Positions 46,093 to 57,649 of a stretch of DNA of 64,000 bases are shown here, one piece after another; position 1 is the stretch's first letter, and the number at the start of each line of letters is the position of its first letter. A program made the position numbers and the translations under genes. Under the pieces are notes generated by a model, which worked only from the letters and a program-made list of their open reading frames with translations, was not told the origin of the DNA and made no database searches. Origin of the DNA: Gigaspora rosea (lineage: Eukaryota > Glomeromycota > Glomeromycetes > Diversisporales > Gigasporaceae); assembly GCA_003550325.1 (NCBI GenBank), contig QKWP01000414.1:249183-313182 (forward strand), read 5' to 3'.

Positions 46093-47371
46093 TTATTTCA
46101 CACAAACAATAGGTAGTCGTAAAGACTTAACAGAAGACCAAAGAGAAACAATAATTTTTGGCCACCAATAAGGTGATTCAGTTCATACTATTGTAGTACA
46201 AAATATTATTCAAAAGTATCATCAAGTAGGGGCAGAGGCAAAAAAAAAGACCTGGACTTCCTAGGATTCTTTCGCTTACTGACTGTGAAAATCTAAAAAA
46301 TTTAGTACCTGATGGCAATCGACATCTCAATCTTACCCAAATTACTAACCTTTTTAACCACCAAAATAAGCAAAAAAATTTCTAGAAGTACCGTGCGTCG
46401 TGCTTTGCAAGGTGAAAGTTGAAATTATATGTTGCCACTTAGAAACCATTGATTTCTGAAGAAAACAGACCAAAAAGGCTTAACTGGGCTCATGCACATA
46501 AAAATTGACTGTCCGGCATTTCAAGCATGTATTGTGATTAGACAAAACTATGTGTCGTCTCTTTTAGAGCTTTCGTGGTCTTGTTTGGCGTGAGTCACAT
46601 GAAAAATGGAATTTGGATTGCTTAAGTGGAACCGTAGATTGTAGCAAAGATCGCATGTATTGGGGCTGCTTCTTCTGATATGGGCTTGGGCCCATTGTTG
46701 CACTTAATTCCTTAGTTACTGGTGATTCTTATGTTAAAATTTTCTGTCAGTATGTTTTTCCCAGCTTAAAAAAATTCCTATCAAGTAATGAACGTGGTCG
46801 TCCCATCTTTTAGCAAGACAATACCAGACCTCATACTGCAAATACTAAAAAGGCATTTATAGCAAAAAATCGAATTAGATGGATGGATTGGCCCAGAACT
46901 GGGGAAACTATATATAAGGTCCCGCTTCACTATAATTCAAAGAGTACTTTAAATTATATAAATATTCCTGCTAATAAAAATTATTTGTAGAATGATTCGC
47001 AACAATAGTAATTGCTTATAAAGATCTTTCCTTTTTGGATTTATTACCATATTTGAATAAAAAATAGCCAAATAGCCAATCATATTGCGATTCGCATAGA
47101 TATGTATTTTGGATTTTTTTGGTGGAGACCTTACATATAGTTTTCCCAGTCCTATTGGCCCCCTCAGAGCCCCGACCTTACCCCAATAAAAAACATATGG
47201 TCCATGGTTAAAAGGTCTCTGCGCTGCAAGCCAAATCCGGGTAATCTGAAAGAGCTGAATGCCCTTGTCAAAAAGGCATGGATCGATGTTCTATCTGAGT
47301 ACTATCATAGGCTTATTACAAGCATACCCGATTAGGTTGTTGCTTGTATTAATGCAGAAGGGAACCTATAA
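46093..47371 (+). pseudogene. Tc1/mariner transposase, broken
   Basis: Readable pieces in order: RKDLTEDQRETIIFGHQ (helix-turn-helix start, near 46115), SRSTVRRAL (about 46383), WREESHEKWN-like WRESHEKWNLDCLSGTV (about 46590), RMYWGCFF-stop-YGLGPIVALN, QDNTRPHTANTKKAF (second catalytic Asp region, 46818), then RWMDWP interrupted by a 259-bp MITE, QSPDLTPIKNIWSMVKRSLR (47164-47223), and a C-terminus ending at 47371. The conserved catalytic Glu of SPDL.PIENLW is Lys here (PIKNIW). There are several in-frame stops and at least one frameshift. A DDE transposase cuts and pastes the element at TA sites; this copy cannot. Confidence 0.85.
46895..47153. mobile_element. hAT-like MITE inside the mariner transposase, 8-bp TSD
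   Basis: ATTGGCCC lies at 46887-46894 and 47154-47161. The ends AGAACTGGGGAAACTATATA and (reverse) AGGACTGGGAAAACTATATG match at 24 of 27 positions. Taking out the element and one TSD copy restores DWPPQSPDLTPIKNIW in frame, which independently proves the boundaries. 259 bp, noncoding. Confidence 0.9.
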
Positions 47372-47389
47372 AGCATTAAACTATAATTA

Positions 47390-47617
47390 CTGTAAAATCT
47401 GGACACGTGTACCCCTCCATGCGGTGTACCCCTTGCCAGTTTGAAGCGCCAGTTAGTGATTTATACTCGGTACATAGGTATTATACATACTATATGTATC
47501 ATCCCAGGTAGATATAATAAAACATATTGTCTTAATATGGTGTACCCCATATAGAGGTACCCAAGTACTAAATTGAGCAATGAAAATACTTGGGGTACAC
47601 GTGTTCAGATTTTACGG
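47390..47617. mobile_element. Tc1-type MITE inside the mariner 3' region
   Basis: The ends CTGTAAAATCTGGACACGTG and (reverse) CCGTAAAATCTGAACACGTG, then TACCCC, are flanked by TA (47388-47389, 47618-47619). It is 228 bp, inserted 18 bp after the transposase stop. Ends begin like the 50-bp hairpin at 60016. Confidence 0.85.
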
Positions 47618-47875
47618 TAGTTTTTTGTTTTTGTAAAAAAAAAAAATTTTTAAAAAAAAATTTCGAATTTTGATTTTCGGTCAAATGAAAAAAACCATGT
47701 TTATGGTTTTTTTTGTATAACTTCTATACAATCTAATAAATTTTCATGAAAATTTAATATATTATATTTTGAGATCTGCTTAGACCGTGATATAAATTTC
47801 GTGCTATATTTACTTACCCAAACCCGATTTATAAATTTTTAAAAAGTGTCCACAATAATATGGTAGGCCACTGTA

Positions 47876-48560
47876 TATTCTACTATAATTATAATGAGTA
47901 ACTATAAACATTGCTATTGTTAATCAATTATAACAAATTATAGCATTATAGTTACTTATTAACTTTAACAATTATTAAAGTGCATTATTGTTACGTATAG
48001 TGATTCCACCAAAATTGATTTTTGAAAAAGGCCTATTTCGTCTTCATTAAAGAAAATTAAAATTTTTTATAAGGAAGAGCAAATAAAATTTATATTAATA
48101 TGTTCCTTATAATTTCGTCTATTCAAAAAAGTATCAAATAATTTCGTCTTTCAAGTAAAATAAGTCAAAAACAATTTTGTCTTCAAATTTTAATTTCAGG
48201 TTTTAGAACCTGAAATGCTTTCGTCCTCATGTATAGTTACGTATACAACAATTTCAAAAAATTATCTATCTTATTTAATATTGAGCTTAGAAAACTGAGA
48301 CTAAACTAGTAAATCATATTGCATAAGCATTACCTAAAATTATTTTTAGAAAATTTATATATAGAAGAATAATGACCGGTTTCATAATAGTTTCTACAAT
48401 GATGTTGAGTACTATTTCCATTATTTGTCTCAATATTAGCCACTATTGTAATGAACTTTCAACGTATTCATCTTTAGAATCTGTTTCAATAATTCATTTA
48501 TAGTTTTTGTTCAAATTATAATCACTCTGCTGTATTGGTTTTGGCAACTTCAGATGCCCT
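47876..48560. other. Intergenic with small hairpins
   Basis: AGTAACTATAAACATTGCTA (47899) is partly mirrored at about 47941-47966. Two GTTACGTATA words lie near 47990 and 48237. No gene. Confidence 0.3.
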
Positions 48561-48567
48561 TTATGCT

Positions 48568-50171
48568 TCAATTTTTTTGGGTTCTCAATTTGAGTAACTT
48601 TAACTGACATTCTTGTATTAGTATCAACGCCAGTATGGTTTTCAATAAACCTGTTATAAGCTCCACAAATTCATTGACTAACCTGCTTTCAAGTGCAAAC
48701 TTTAACTTGCTTTTGGCTACACCAAAGCCATGTGCATATTCTTGTTTTAGCATAATATTATTATGAATGCTAACTCTATATGTATCAGGTCCATGAATAG
48801 AAATAACCTGATTTATTTCTTTATTTGAATCGAATTCCACAGCAGATATACCTGAAATTACAGAATAATTGGATACTTGTATAGGATCAGTATACCAACA
48901 TTTAGATATAAACTTTATATCAAACTTGGCATTGTGAGATATTTTGAAAATACTAAAAAAGTGTCTGCAATAAAAACCATAGAAAATAATATAAAGACAA
49001 GTACAAAGGTGTGTATTATTAGCCATAAGAATAACAAAATGAGAATAACTATGTTTATGTTAGTCAAATAATAAAACCTGCCAAATTTCAAGAATATTTT
49101 CGTAGTTGACTATATTCATAATATTTTTTAGTGAAGCCTGTACTGCATCATACTCATCTTCAAGGTACCCATCTACATATTCATGAGCATTAGGAAGCTA
49201 ATAAACAAATACAGTATTATAATGATTATATTAATAAAAAAATATTAAGCAAATAGTTATGTAAATAATATAATACTGTACTGAAGTTAAATCATGTAAA
49301 TTTTCAAACAAACTTGCATAATATAAAATGCTTTGGGAAATTTGAATATTTTGAACAGATGCAGATTCTAAAGTTAAATACTTTTTGATTGCATCTTGAA
49401 CAGGTTCAAAAAAAACACTTTGAATACTTGGAAGCCCTCTGGTGGTAATGCATTTTTATATTCTGAAAGCTGCTAGTATCATGCTTCACGTTCAAGTTTC
49501 ATTTGAATAGCTTTGCCCAAATTGAGAAGTGTTGCTTTGGCACCAATTTCTGCTTTAATTAGCTCGTTTGTACTTTCTACCTGTTGTGTACTTTGCATCT
49601 CAGCACAAAAGTTTGTAAATACATATATCTTAGCCCACAATTGCCGAGTCTTCTAAAGGTGGTTTAAATAATCTTTGGTTATAGGATATTGAATCAACAA
49701 ATCTTTTTAATAATGCTCCAATTCTGCCTCACTATGGCTATTATAGCACCGATACCAACTTTGCAAAAAATTATTATAAGAACTTTCAAGTTTTTGAGAT
49801 AGTTTTTTTGCAATATTTGTTTGTTTATATTATATGCAATGATTATGTTTTGAAGTAAGAAAGACTTGATTAATAGCAAAAATCATGGCAGGATATGCAT
49901 CAGTGAATATCACTTTTGGAGACAAATCTTTAGTTGCTTTTAGCATACACTCTAGAATCCACTTATACAAATTAACAGTTTCATCTTGAACAAGTGACTG
50001 TGCAACAATTCTTGTTTGATAATGATTGTTAATGACTATAAAGAAATTTAATAACATATTATATGCATTTGTCTTTGTGGTATTATTGTTGACAACCACA
50101 TCATAGTAACACTTTCACAATTCTACCTGCTCTGGTGATATCCAAAAAAGTTGTAAAAGGTTATTGTCAAT
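48568..50171 (-). pseudogene. MULE (FAR1-like) transposase, C-terminal part
   Basis: Reading on the minus strand from the insertion junction: SIDNNLLQLFWISPEQVEL, stop, KCYYDVVVNNNTTKTNAYNM, FIVINNHYQTRIVAQSLVQD, LSPKVIFTDAYPAMIFAINQ, KHNHCI, stop, YKQTNIAKKLSQKLESSYNN. The FTD..PA motif carries the second catalytic Asp of MULE transposases, and NNHY..R..A.SL precedes it as in the family. A 152-residue C-terminal piece (49026-48568) has QEYAHGFGVAKSKLKFALES and a Leu-rich tail. Several stops and frame changes lie between. It is the downstream half of the gene whose N-terminus is at 58486-59400. Confidence 0.8.
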
Positions 50172-50179
50172 GCTCTCCA
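50172..50179. repeat. Left target duplication of the 8.3-kb insertion (imperfect)
   Basis: GCTCTCCA here and CCCCTCCA at 58478-58485 (TGGAGAGC and TGGAGGGG on the coding strand) flank the insertion, with two mismatches. Merging them restores the MULE frame. Confidence 0.6.
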
Positions 50180-50189
50180 CTCAGATTAA

Positions 50190-50480
50190 TATTATTTCAC
50201 TGACAATCACTTCACAGACATAATACTACACTGACAACTATTTTACCAACAAGCTTTTTTTACTAACAAATAACTTGCCAACACTTTATTTGTTAACAAG
50301 CATGTTTTTACTGACACATTGATTTTACCAATACACACTTCACTGACATTTAATTTTATCGACAAAATCAACTTACCAACAAGCTTATTTTACTGAAAAT
50401 AGAATTTACCAACAAGATTATTCTACTGACAATACAATTCACTAGCAAACAATTCGCTGACAAACAATTCAGCAGATGCC
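50190..50480. repeat. Left repeat-rich TIR
   Basis: Units of about 20 bp: TACCAACAAGCTTATTTTACTGA, shortened here to ACCAACAAGCTTATTTTAC, alternating with ACTGACA and CACTGACAT words. The right TIR (58170-58477) is the same in reverse order. Confidence 0.8.
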
Positions 50481-50490
50481 TTAGTATCAT

Positions 50491-50665
50491 AGTTGATGCT
50501 GAAGTTATAGGGTCTCAACTTTAAACTATAAGCCCTGCTAAAATCCATATATACTCTATAAATATGCCAAACCTACCCTAACCCTATAAGACAAAGACAA
50601 AAAAAAACATCCAAAGAAAATTTTAAAATTTTATATCAAAATAGATCATAACTTCAGCATTAGCT
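50491..50665. mobile_element. MITE with telomere-like core (family T, copy 2)
   Basis: AGTTGATGCTGAAGTTAT and the complement of ATAACTTCAGCATTAGCT bound 175 bp. The core holds TATAAGCCCTGCTAAAATCC and CCTACCCTAACCCTATAAG. Homologous to 2986-3168. Confidence 0.6.
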
Positions 50666-51724
50666 GTAACAATAAGTACTTGTTATTGGTTAGATTGTAG
50701 ATGATAACTGATTTACTGCTAGGTTACTATATAAATAACATGGCTTTGCCATATCATTTATATTGTTCTCTACAAATAATCAGTTTTCATTACAACTTAA
50801 CTGATAACATTTTTATTTGTAAAGTTCGACATAAGCACTATTGTTTTTTGTATATATTATTCAGTCTTTCTAATCATTAGACTCACTTTTACTCTTTTTT
50901 TATATTTGCTTACTTTTCCACTTTTGTTTATTATTTTTTTCATTTAACTTTTTTATTTTCTTTTTTACTAAATGTTTTTTCTTAACTTTTACTAATATGA
51001 ATTTTATGGGTTACACAAAAAGAATAAAATCAAAAAATTGAGTTATTACATAATTAGAAAGTAATCGAATAATATATACAAAAAACGTCCAGTGCATATA
51101 TTGGACCAGTCAGATAATTATTATTATTGTCATTAATAAAGATGCTATTTTTATTGTTATTACTAGTGCGACGGGTGGCGCATTTGCGCCACCCATCTTA
51201 TTTGGTTTTTTTGATTATATTAATGAGTTATATGTAAAAAAACTTCTATTACAGAACTTAATAGCTATTGTTGTACACACAATATGTGTCTAATGTTAAT
51301 TAGCTTGTATTAGATTTATTATGATTTTATTAATGATAACTATTTTAATTTACAAAAATATCATTGATTAATGATTAAATATACATATTTATTGAGACCG
51401 CATAAATAAAATTAGTACTAATGAATACATTACTTTAAATCTAAAACTCAAGGTCAAATCATTATTCTAAATATTAACGATTTTAATAAAATACTACTGT
51501 AATATACAAATTAAAAAAAAAACTGAAAAGGATGAAAAATGAATTATTTTGGTTAAATCAAAATGTCTTAACATGCCTTTGTCTAACTTCTGAATTATTT
51601 TATCAACTGTTAAATTACTTTATTATACATGATTTAAAAATTTAAAAATTTTAAAAAATATTATAATTTTAAAGGTATAGTTTCTAAATTATATATCGTA
51701 ATCATCTAGACATCATACTCATAG

Positions 51725-51968
51725 TAGAGTGTCAAGGATTATGCGATGTATTAGGGTAAATTATGCGATGTGATGCGATCGAGGTCAATTTTAAGTTCAT
51801 TGATTTTCTACGTCGTTAGCCAGGCGATTTTTGACACACCTATCTGCCAATCACAATCCACCCACATGATCATTATGCCTTTTTTGTTCAATTATGCGAA
51901 GCATATGCGATGCGAAAAAATGGTTAATTATGCGCATAATTTCGCATCGCATAATCCTGGACACCCTA
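51725..51968. mobile_element. hAT-type MITE with 9-bp TSD
   Basis: TACTCATAG lies at 51716-51724 and 51969-51977. The ends are TAGAGTGTCAAGGATTATGC and (reverse) TAGGGTGTCCAGGATTATGC. The interior repeats ATGCGATG and its complement (51735-51780, 51899-51950). An 8-bp hAT TSD with a chance ninth base, or a 9-bp MULE-like TSD; the TAG.GTG ends favour hAT. Confidence 0.75.
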
Positions 51969-52028
51969 TACTCATAGTGCTAAATTTATTTTGAGAATTT
52001 TTGTAAGCAAATCATTAATAAAATATTA

Positions 52029-52477
52029 TCCCTTAAACTGTAAGCAATTCCAGGCAAATTTGCCTGGAAAATTGCTATAAATATACTTATGATCTATTTT
52101 TTTTAAAATTTAAAATATTTAATTAAAATTTTTTTTGATAATATTTAAAAATAAAGATTATATTATAGTAGTATTTAATTTTATATTATAAGAAAAAAAG
52201 TTTAAGTTGTTTATAAACTAAAAATAGACAAATTTTGAAAAAAAATTATTTACTAATTCTTGGCGAACTCTATAAATATTATCTCTAGCCTCTTGTTTTT
52301 AATATATATTGTAGTTTATAAAAAGGATTACAACTTTTATTATTGCAACATTTGTGATTTACTTGTAAAAATTAAGACTTGTATTAGAAGTAAAAATTTT
52401 TTTTATAGACGGGAACATATAAAATTTAAGAAAATCTAAAGAAAAATTTTATAGTAAAAATTTTAAAATAAAAACTT
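52029..52477. mobile_element. Truncated copy of the TCCCTTAGATTGTA family (runs into the gap)
   Basis: It starts TA|TCCCTTAAACTGTA, then the palindrome CCAGGCAAATTTGCCTGG. Farther in, AAAAATTAAGACTTGTATTA and TATAGACGGGAACATATAAA are the inverted match of 26330-26400 in the complete copy. The other end is lost in the N run. Confidence 0.7.
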
Positions 52478-52970
52478 NNNNNNNNNNNNNNNNNNNNNNN
52501 NNNNNNNNNNNNNNNNNNNNNNNNNNNNNNNNNNNNNNNNNNNNNNNNNNNNNNNNNNNNNNNNNNNNNNNNNNNNNNNNNNNNNNNNNNNNNNNNNNNN
52601 NNNNNNNNNNNNNNNNNNNNNNNNNNNNNNNNNNNNNNNNNNNNNNNNNNNNNNNNNNNNNNNNNNNNNNNNNNNNNNNNNNNNNNNNNNNNNNNNNNNN
52701 NNNNNNNNNNNNNNNNNNNNNNNNNNNNNNNNNNNNNNNNNNNNNNNNNNNNNNNNNNNNNNNNNNNNNNNNNNNNNNNNNNNNNNNNNNNNNNNNNNNN
52801 NNNNNNNNNNNNNNNNNNNNNNNNNNNNNNNNNNNNNNNNNNNNNNNNNNNNNNNNNNNNNNNNNNNNNNNNNNNNNNNNNNNNNNNNNNNNNNNNNNNN
52901 NNNNNNNNNNNNNNNNNNNNNNNNNNNNNNNNNNNNNNNNNNNNNNNNNNNNNNNNNNNNNNNNNNNNNN
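52478..52970. other. Assembly gap (N run)
   Basis: 493 N characters. The gap hides the end of a TIR element and possibly part of the satellite array. Confidence 1.
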
Positions 52971-52974
52971 ATTT

Positions 52975-54610
52975 GAAATTATTGTAATTTCTATTATAAA
53001 ATACTTAAAAAATCTGTTACAGAACTTACCATAATGGTGACTGCTGTAAAGTATGCAGCTGAATAAGTTTGCATTGTAATTTCAATAGTGATTTCTATCA
53101 TGAGTTGCTTAATTCTGTTATTGAACTTGCTATTCTGGTCATAGACGTAGTTAAGTTTGCATTAGAATTATCTTGATTTCTCTTATGAGTTATTGTAAAC
53201 AATTCTGTAACAATATTTACTCTCTGGTAGCTATAGTATATAGTTGTAGTTTAGTTTGTACAGTATTAGAATTTCAATTATAAATTATTGCAAAATATTC
53301 TTTACAGAGCTTACTTGCTAACCCAGTTACACATATAGAGTTAATTTGCATCAAAATTATAATTTCTATAATAAATTACTATAAAAACTCTAATTTCTAT
53401 TTGGATTACTATAAAATTTTTTACTTGCTATTCCAGCGACCATATTACTGCATATGACTAAGGTTTAGTCAGTTGAATTAGAATTATCATGAGATTTAAC
53501 ATAGAACTTACTTGCTATTTTGATAAGCCAGTTTGTATTGGAGTTATTATGATCTTCATGTAATTGAGATTGATTTATTTGTATTGGAAAATTCATCACA
53601 AATTATTATTATTATGCAGTTAAGATTGAATTAATTTGTATTAGTATTATGATAATTCTTATTGCATAAAAATCTTGTTACAAAACTTACTATTCTGGTG
53701 ACTGCCATATATAGAGTTAGTTTATCTATATAATTAAGGTTGAGTTAGTTTTATTTAAATTATTGTGAGTTTTACTATAAAAAAATTCTGTTACAGAACT
53801 TAAAAGAACATACAATTCTATTAATACAGTATGTGATTAATATCAAGTTGTTTATATTAGAATTTTCATGATTTTTGCTATAAAAAATTCCTACTAATAC
53901 AGTACTTGCCTCTACATAGTTAAGATTGAGTGATTTCTATACTATTAATGTTGAATTAGTTTGTATTAAAATTATTGTGATTTCTATTATAAAAAATTCT
54001 ATCACAAGACTTACTTGCTATACTTGCTATTTAGGTGCCACAATGTACAATATACAATTAAGGTTGAGTTTTGCATTGAAATTGTAATTTTACTGTAAAA
54101 AAATCTGTTACAGTACTTACTTACAGTACTTACTTACTATTCAATAACCACAATTTGGAATTATCATAATTTCTGTGCAGTTAATATTGTGTTAGTTGTT
54201 ATTGGAATTATGTGATTTTTATCATGAATTACTAAAAATTTTGTTACAAAACTTACTATTCTGGTGACCATAGTAGTGGTTAGAATTATTAATTTCTATC
54301 ATACAAAATTTTGTTACAGAACTTATTTACCATTTCAGCAACTTTGCACTAGAATCATCATGATTTCTATCATAACTATAAAGAACTTTTGTTACAGAAC
54401 TTACTCTTTATCCCAGTAGCCAAAGTATTTAAAGATGTGTTACTTTATACCAGAATTATTGTGATTTCTAAAAGATTCAGTTACAGAACTCATTCACTAT
54501 TTTTGGTAACCATGGATGTTAGTTTGCATTAGAATTACAGTATTATGAGTTACTGTAAAAAAGTTTGTTACAGACTTACTCATTATTCATTAACACTTTT
54601 CAGAAGGGAT
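52975..54610. repeat. About 110-bp degenerate satellite, forward array
   Basis: Recurring order of words: GTGATTTCTATTATAAAAAA, TTCTGTTACAGAACTTACTT, GCTATTCTGGTGACCA, then AGTTAAGATTGAGTTAGTTT and GTATTAGAATTA. Roughly a dozen units of about 90-130 bp. A related unit is already present at 51225-51330, so the array probably extends through the gap. Confidence 0.75.
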
Positions 54611-55127
54611 TAAATATTACAGGATAAATAGGCATAAATAATGTAACTCTTTAAAGTGATTTTCAAACATTTGTTTTCAAAGAATTCTTATTATAAATAA
54701 GGCTATAAATGACATTTAAGCAACACACATTTGAATTTTTTTTATTGAATAAAAAGCTTCGATTGGTTTATTTTACATTGTTACCCACCAATTCTATCGA
54801 TGATCTTCCAAGCCTTCGATGATCTTGCATCAAAATTGATCAAACAAATATGTGTGATATAAATCTTTATACTACTAAATAACAAAAGTAATCAGGCATT
54901 TTGTCTTTTGATTGGATGCTCATTAAGGTCATATGTCTAGCACATATTGTGCCTAAAAGGTGCAAGTGTTAACTTTAAAGTTACAACTTCAATCACCTAA
55001 AATTACCTTACGCTAGCTAAAACGTGCAGAAAAGATCTATTTCAGGGAGTTACAGTAAGTACTTTTGTAATTGAATAAAAAGTTGATACCTTCTATAATT
55101 GTATTGCCACAGCCATATTAATTTTAC

Positions 55128-56050
55128 CTAAGTAGTACTAGGCATTGTTAATATTCTTGGGGGCTTACTAGTAATACCAGTACGATCATGATGAATATGT
55201 AATATGAAATATAAGATATTGATTTTTTTAGTATAAGTGATGCTTTTCATTTTTCCGATTCCGGTAGGAGTTAAATTCTGATGCAACACATGATGACAAC
55301 TGTATAAATTATGTAAGGCACATTGATGTGGGAAAATATAATTGTGAAGAAATGTGTCATAGTCAGTGAATACTAATACAAATTCTGTACTTGCAAAAAA
55401 ATGACAACGTATATCATAATTAGGAATCAATCAAATCAAAGCAAAAAAATATCCGCTGTGATGAATGTCCAATCTGCACCAAAATCTTTTATTCTACTAA
55501 TTTCTTATGCTGCTACTTTAATTGTATCCAAAACCATTATCAGACCGTGAGAATTTAATTTGTAATTATGATCATTTGCATTTTAATGTCATAATAGATT
55601 CGTCATAATTCGTATCACTATAAATTAGTCATCCATACTAGTACGATCATGTTGAATGTGTAACATGAATATAAGATGTTAATTTTTTTGTATGTTTGCT
55701 TTTCCGATTCTGGTAGAAGTTAAATAATTCTGATGCAATGCATGATGAAAACTGCATAAATTATATAAAACACATTGATGTGAGAAAATATAATTGTGAA
55801 GAAATGTGTCATAGTCGGTGAATACTAATACAAATTCTGTACTTGCAACGTACATCGTAATTAGGAATGTCTGCACCGAAATCTTTTATTCTACCAATTT
55901 CTTATATAAGTGTATAATAAACGGTAATTGGTGCTATTTCAATTGCACTTTGCCATATCCAAAACCGTTATCAGGCCGTGAGAATTGAATATATTATTAT
56001 GACAATCTATTTAATTTGTAATTATTACGACATATAATCTTTTGCATTTT
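55128..56050 (-). repeat. About 460-bp direct duplication with similar frames
   Basis: AGTACGATCATG starts units at 55179 and 55640. Minus-strand frames of 100 and 65 residues share STEFVLVFTDYDTFLHNYIF, then HQC.L.NL. The match at DNA level is nearly as good as at protein level, so I cannot show selection for coding. Family not recognised. Confidence 0.5.
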
Positions 56051-56269
56051 AATGTCACAATAAATTCGTCATAATTCGTACTACTATAAATTAGTTATCC
56101 ATTTATATTTTTTTAAAAAATCACTTTCGTTTGTTACGCGCTCTTTGTATTTTTAAAAAAATTTACTTCTGTTTGTCATGCGTGTATATTTGAAATTAGA
56201 TTAACTGAAATACAACGTTAATAGCATACATTAGTGAGTTAAATACTATGTATCATCAGAATGGTAGGC

Positions 56270-57000
56270 TTATGACAGTAAATAATGATAAAAAATCAAT
56301 GCAAACTAACTCAACCCTAACTACGTATTGTGATTATTAGAATAACAAGCAAGTTTTGTGAGAATTTTTACGGTAATTCTTGATAAAAGCAACTTAAAAC
56401 GTATTATGTGCTGAGTAAGTTTATAATCACTGAATAGCAAAAGAATTTTTTAACAGAATTTTTACAGTAATTCACGTAATTCAAATTAACAACCTTGATC
56501 ATGTGTTATATACAGAGTAAGATTGTAACAGAAGTTTTTAACTCATGATAATTCCGATACAACTAACTCACCTTTCATTGTTACCAAAATGGCATACAAG
56601 CTTTGTAACAGAATTTTTGCGATAGCTCATAATAGAAATCAATATTTAATTCCAATACAAACCATCTCAATTTTATCCATTTCGTATATTATAACAATAA
56701 GTAAGTTTTGTAACTATATAAATTTTTTACAATAACATGAAACCTTAATACAACTAAGTACAATTTTTTTATTTACATATTATATGCTAGGTAAGTTTTG
56801 TAATAGAGTTTTTTAAAAATAGTAATATGAAGAAATTGACAAATTAACCTTTTAATCAAATATTGATAACAATAGTATAATGAGCATATTTTACAATGAA
56901 ATTTTAATTTCAATCGCTATAATCGTGTTAGCAAGTAAGTCATACAAAATAATTTTTATAGTAATCCATAATGGACATTGCAATATACTTTTTAATAATT
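56270..57000. repeat. About 110-bp degenerate satellite, reverse array
   Basis: Words of the forward array in reverse complement: AAACTAACTCAACCCTAACT, AATAACAAGCAAGTTTTGT and CAGAATTTTTACAGTAATTC, in about seven units. Together with 52975-54610 it makes a large inverted arrangement around a 1.6-kb centre. Confidence 0.7.
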
Positions 57001-57382
57001 AAACTCTGATCAGACATTGCACTGGTTTTTTTAGATGCGTTCTTATACACACGGCAAAGCGTGTGCATTAAACTAGTAAGGATATAAGCGACAAACATTT
57101 GATTTGACTTCTTTTTTTTTTAACCAATAAAAGTTCTGATTAGTTTATTCTACATATTCACAATAGATGATCTTCCACCAGTACAAATAAACAAACACAG
57201 ACTTACATAAGATATAGTTGGTGGCTGTAAGCCATAAGTAAAGCCGTAATGCTTGTATGGTAAATAACAACATAATCATCAGTTTCCGGTTTGAAGTGAC
57301 TGGGTGACGCGCACATAGTTACTTAATTATAACATTATATTATTATAATGTAGTTATGGTATTGCACTATTACAATATTGCA

Positions 57383-57434
57383 GCATTACGGCATTATGGA
57401 GTTACGGCATTGCAACATTACGGCATTACGGCAT
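57383..57434. repeat. CATTACGG minisatellite
   Basis: Short units of GCATTACG, GCATTATGGAGTTACG and GCATTGCAACATTACG. Confidence 0.7.
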
Positions 57435-57649
57435 ATTATTTTTACAGCTATGCCAATTAATTCTACCACTGGTAAAATACCGTAAATACCGTAATTGCTG
57501 TAATTCAGTAATTCTACCCCAACTATAACATAAGATGAGCCTGAAGATTTAACTTATTTCACCGGTTAATACAAACCAAAAAAGGAAAGCAAATTTTATA
57601 AATAAGCTGAAGTATGTGGAATAAAAATTTAGGGTTAGAGCCTTAATGT

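Larger units (their letters stand above)
45718..47873 (+). mobile_element. Tc1/mariner element, complete ends, inactive
   Basis: The ends CAGTGGCCTACTATATTATT and (reverse) CAGTGGCCTACCATATTATT are flanked by TA (45716-45717, 47874-47875). The TIRs are long, about 200 bp with gaps (GTGGACACTTTTTAAAA, TCGGGTT.GAGTAAGTAAA, GAAGTTATACA, TTTGACCGAAAAT). Removing the two nested MITEs leaves about 1.66 kb, normal for the family. Contains a transposase pseudogene on the plus strand. Confidence 0.9.
51170..57085. mobile_element. Possible nested hairpin-ended element with inverted satellites
   Basis: Left end: ACTAGTGCGAC, then a hairpin with arms GGGTGGCGCA and TGCGCCACCC (51177-51198). Right end, on the opposite strand: ACTAGTTTAATG, then a hairpin with arms CACACG and CGTGTG (about 57033-57075). 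Just inside each, the same ~110-bp satellite begins in inverted order. This symmetry suggests one 5.9-kb element inside the 8.3-kb insertion. The shared end sequence is short (TTACTAGT), so the boundaries are tentative. Confidence 0.4.

Noticed and set aside
55128..55876. A small gene family (two similar frames)
   Set aside because: DNA outside the frames is duplicated equally well, so the similarity does not show coding selection.
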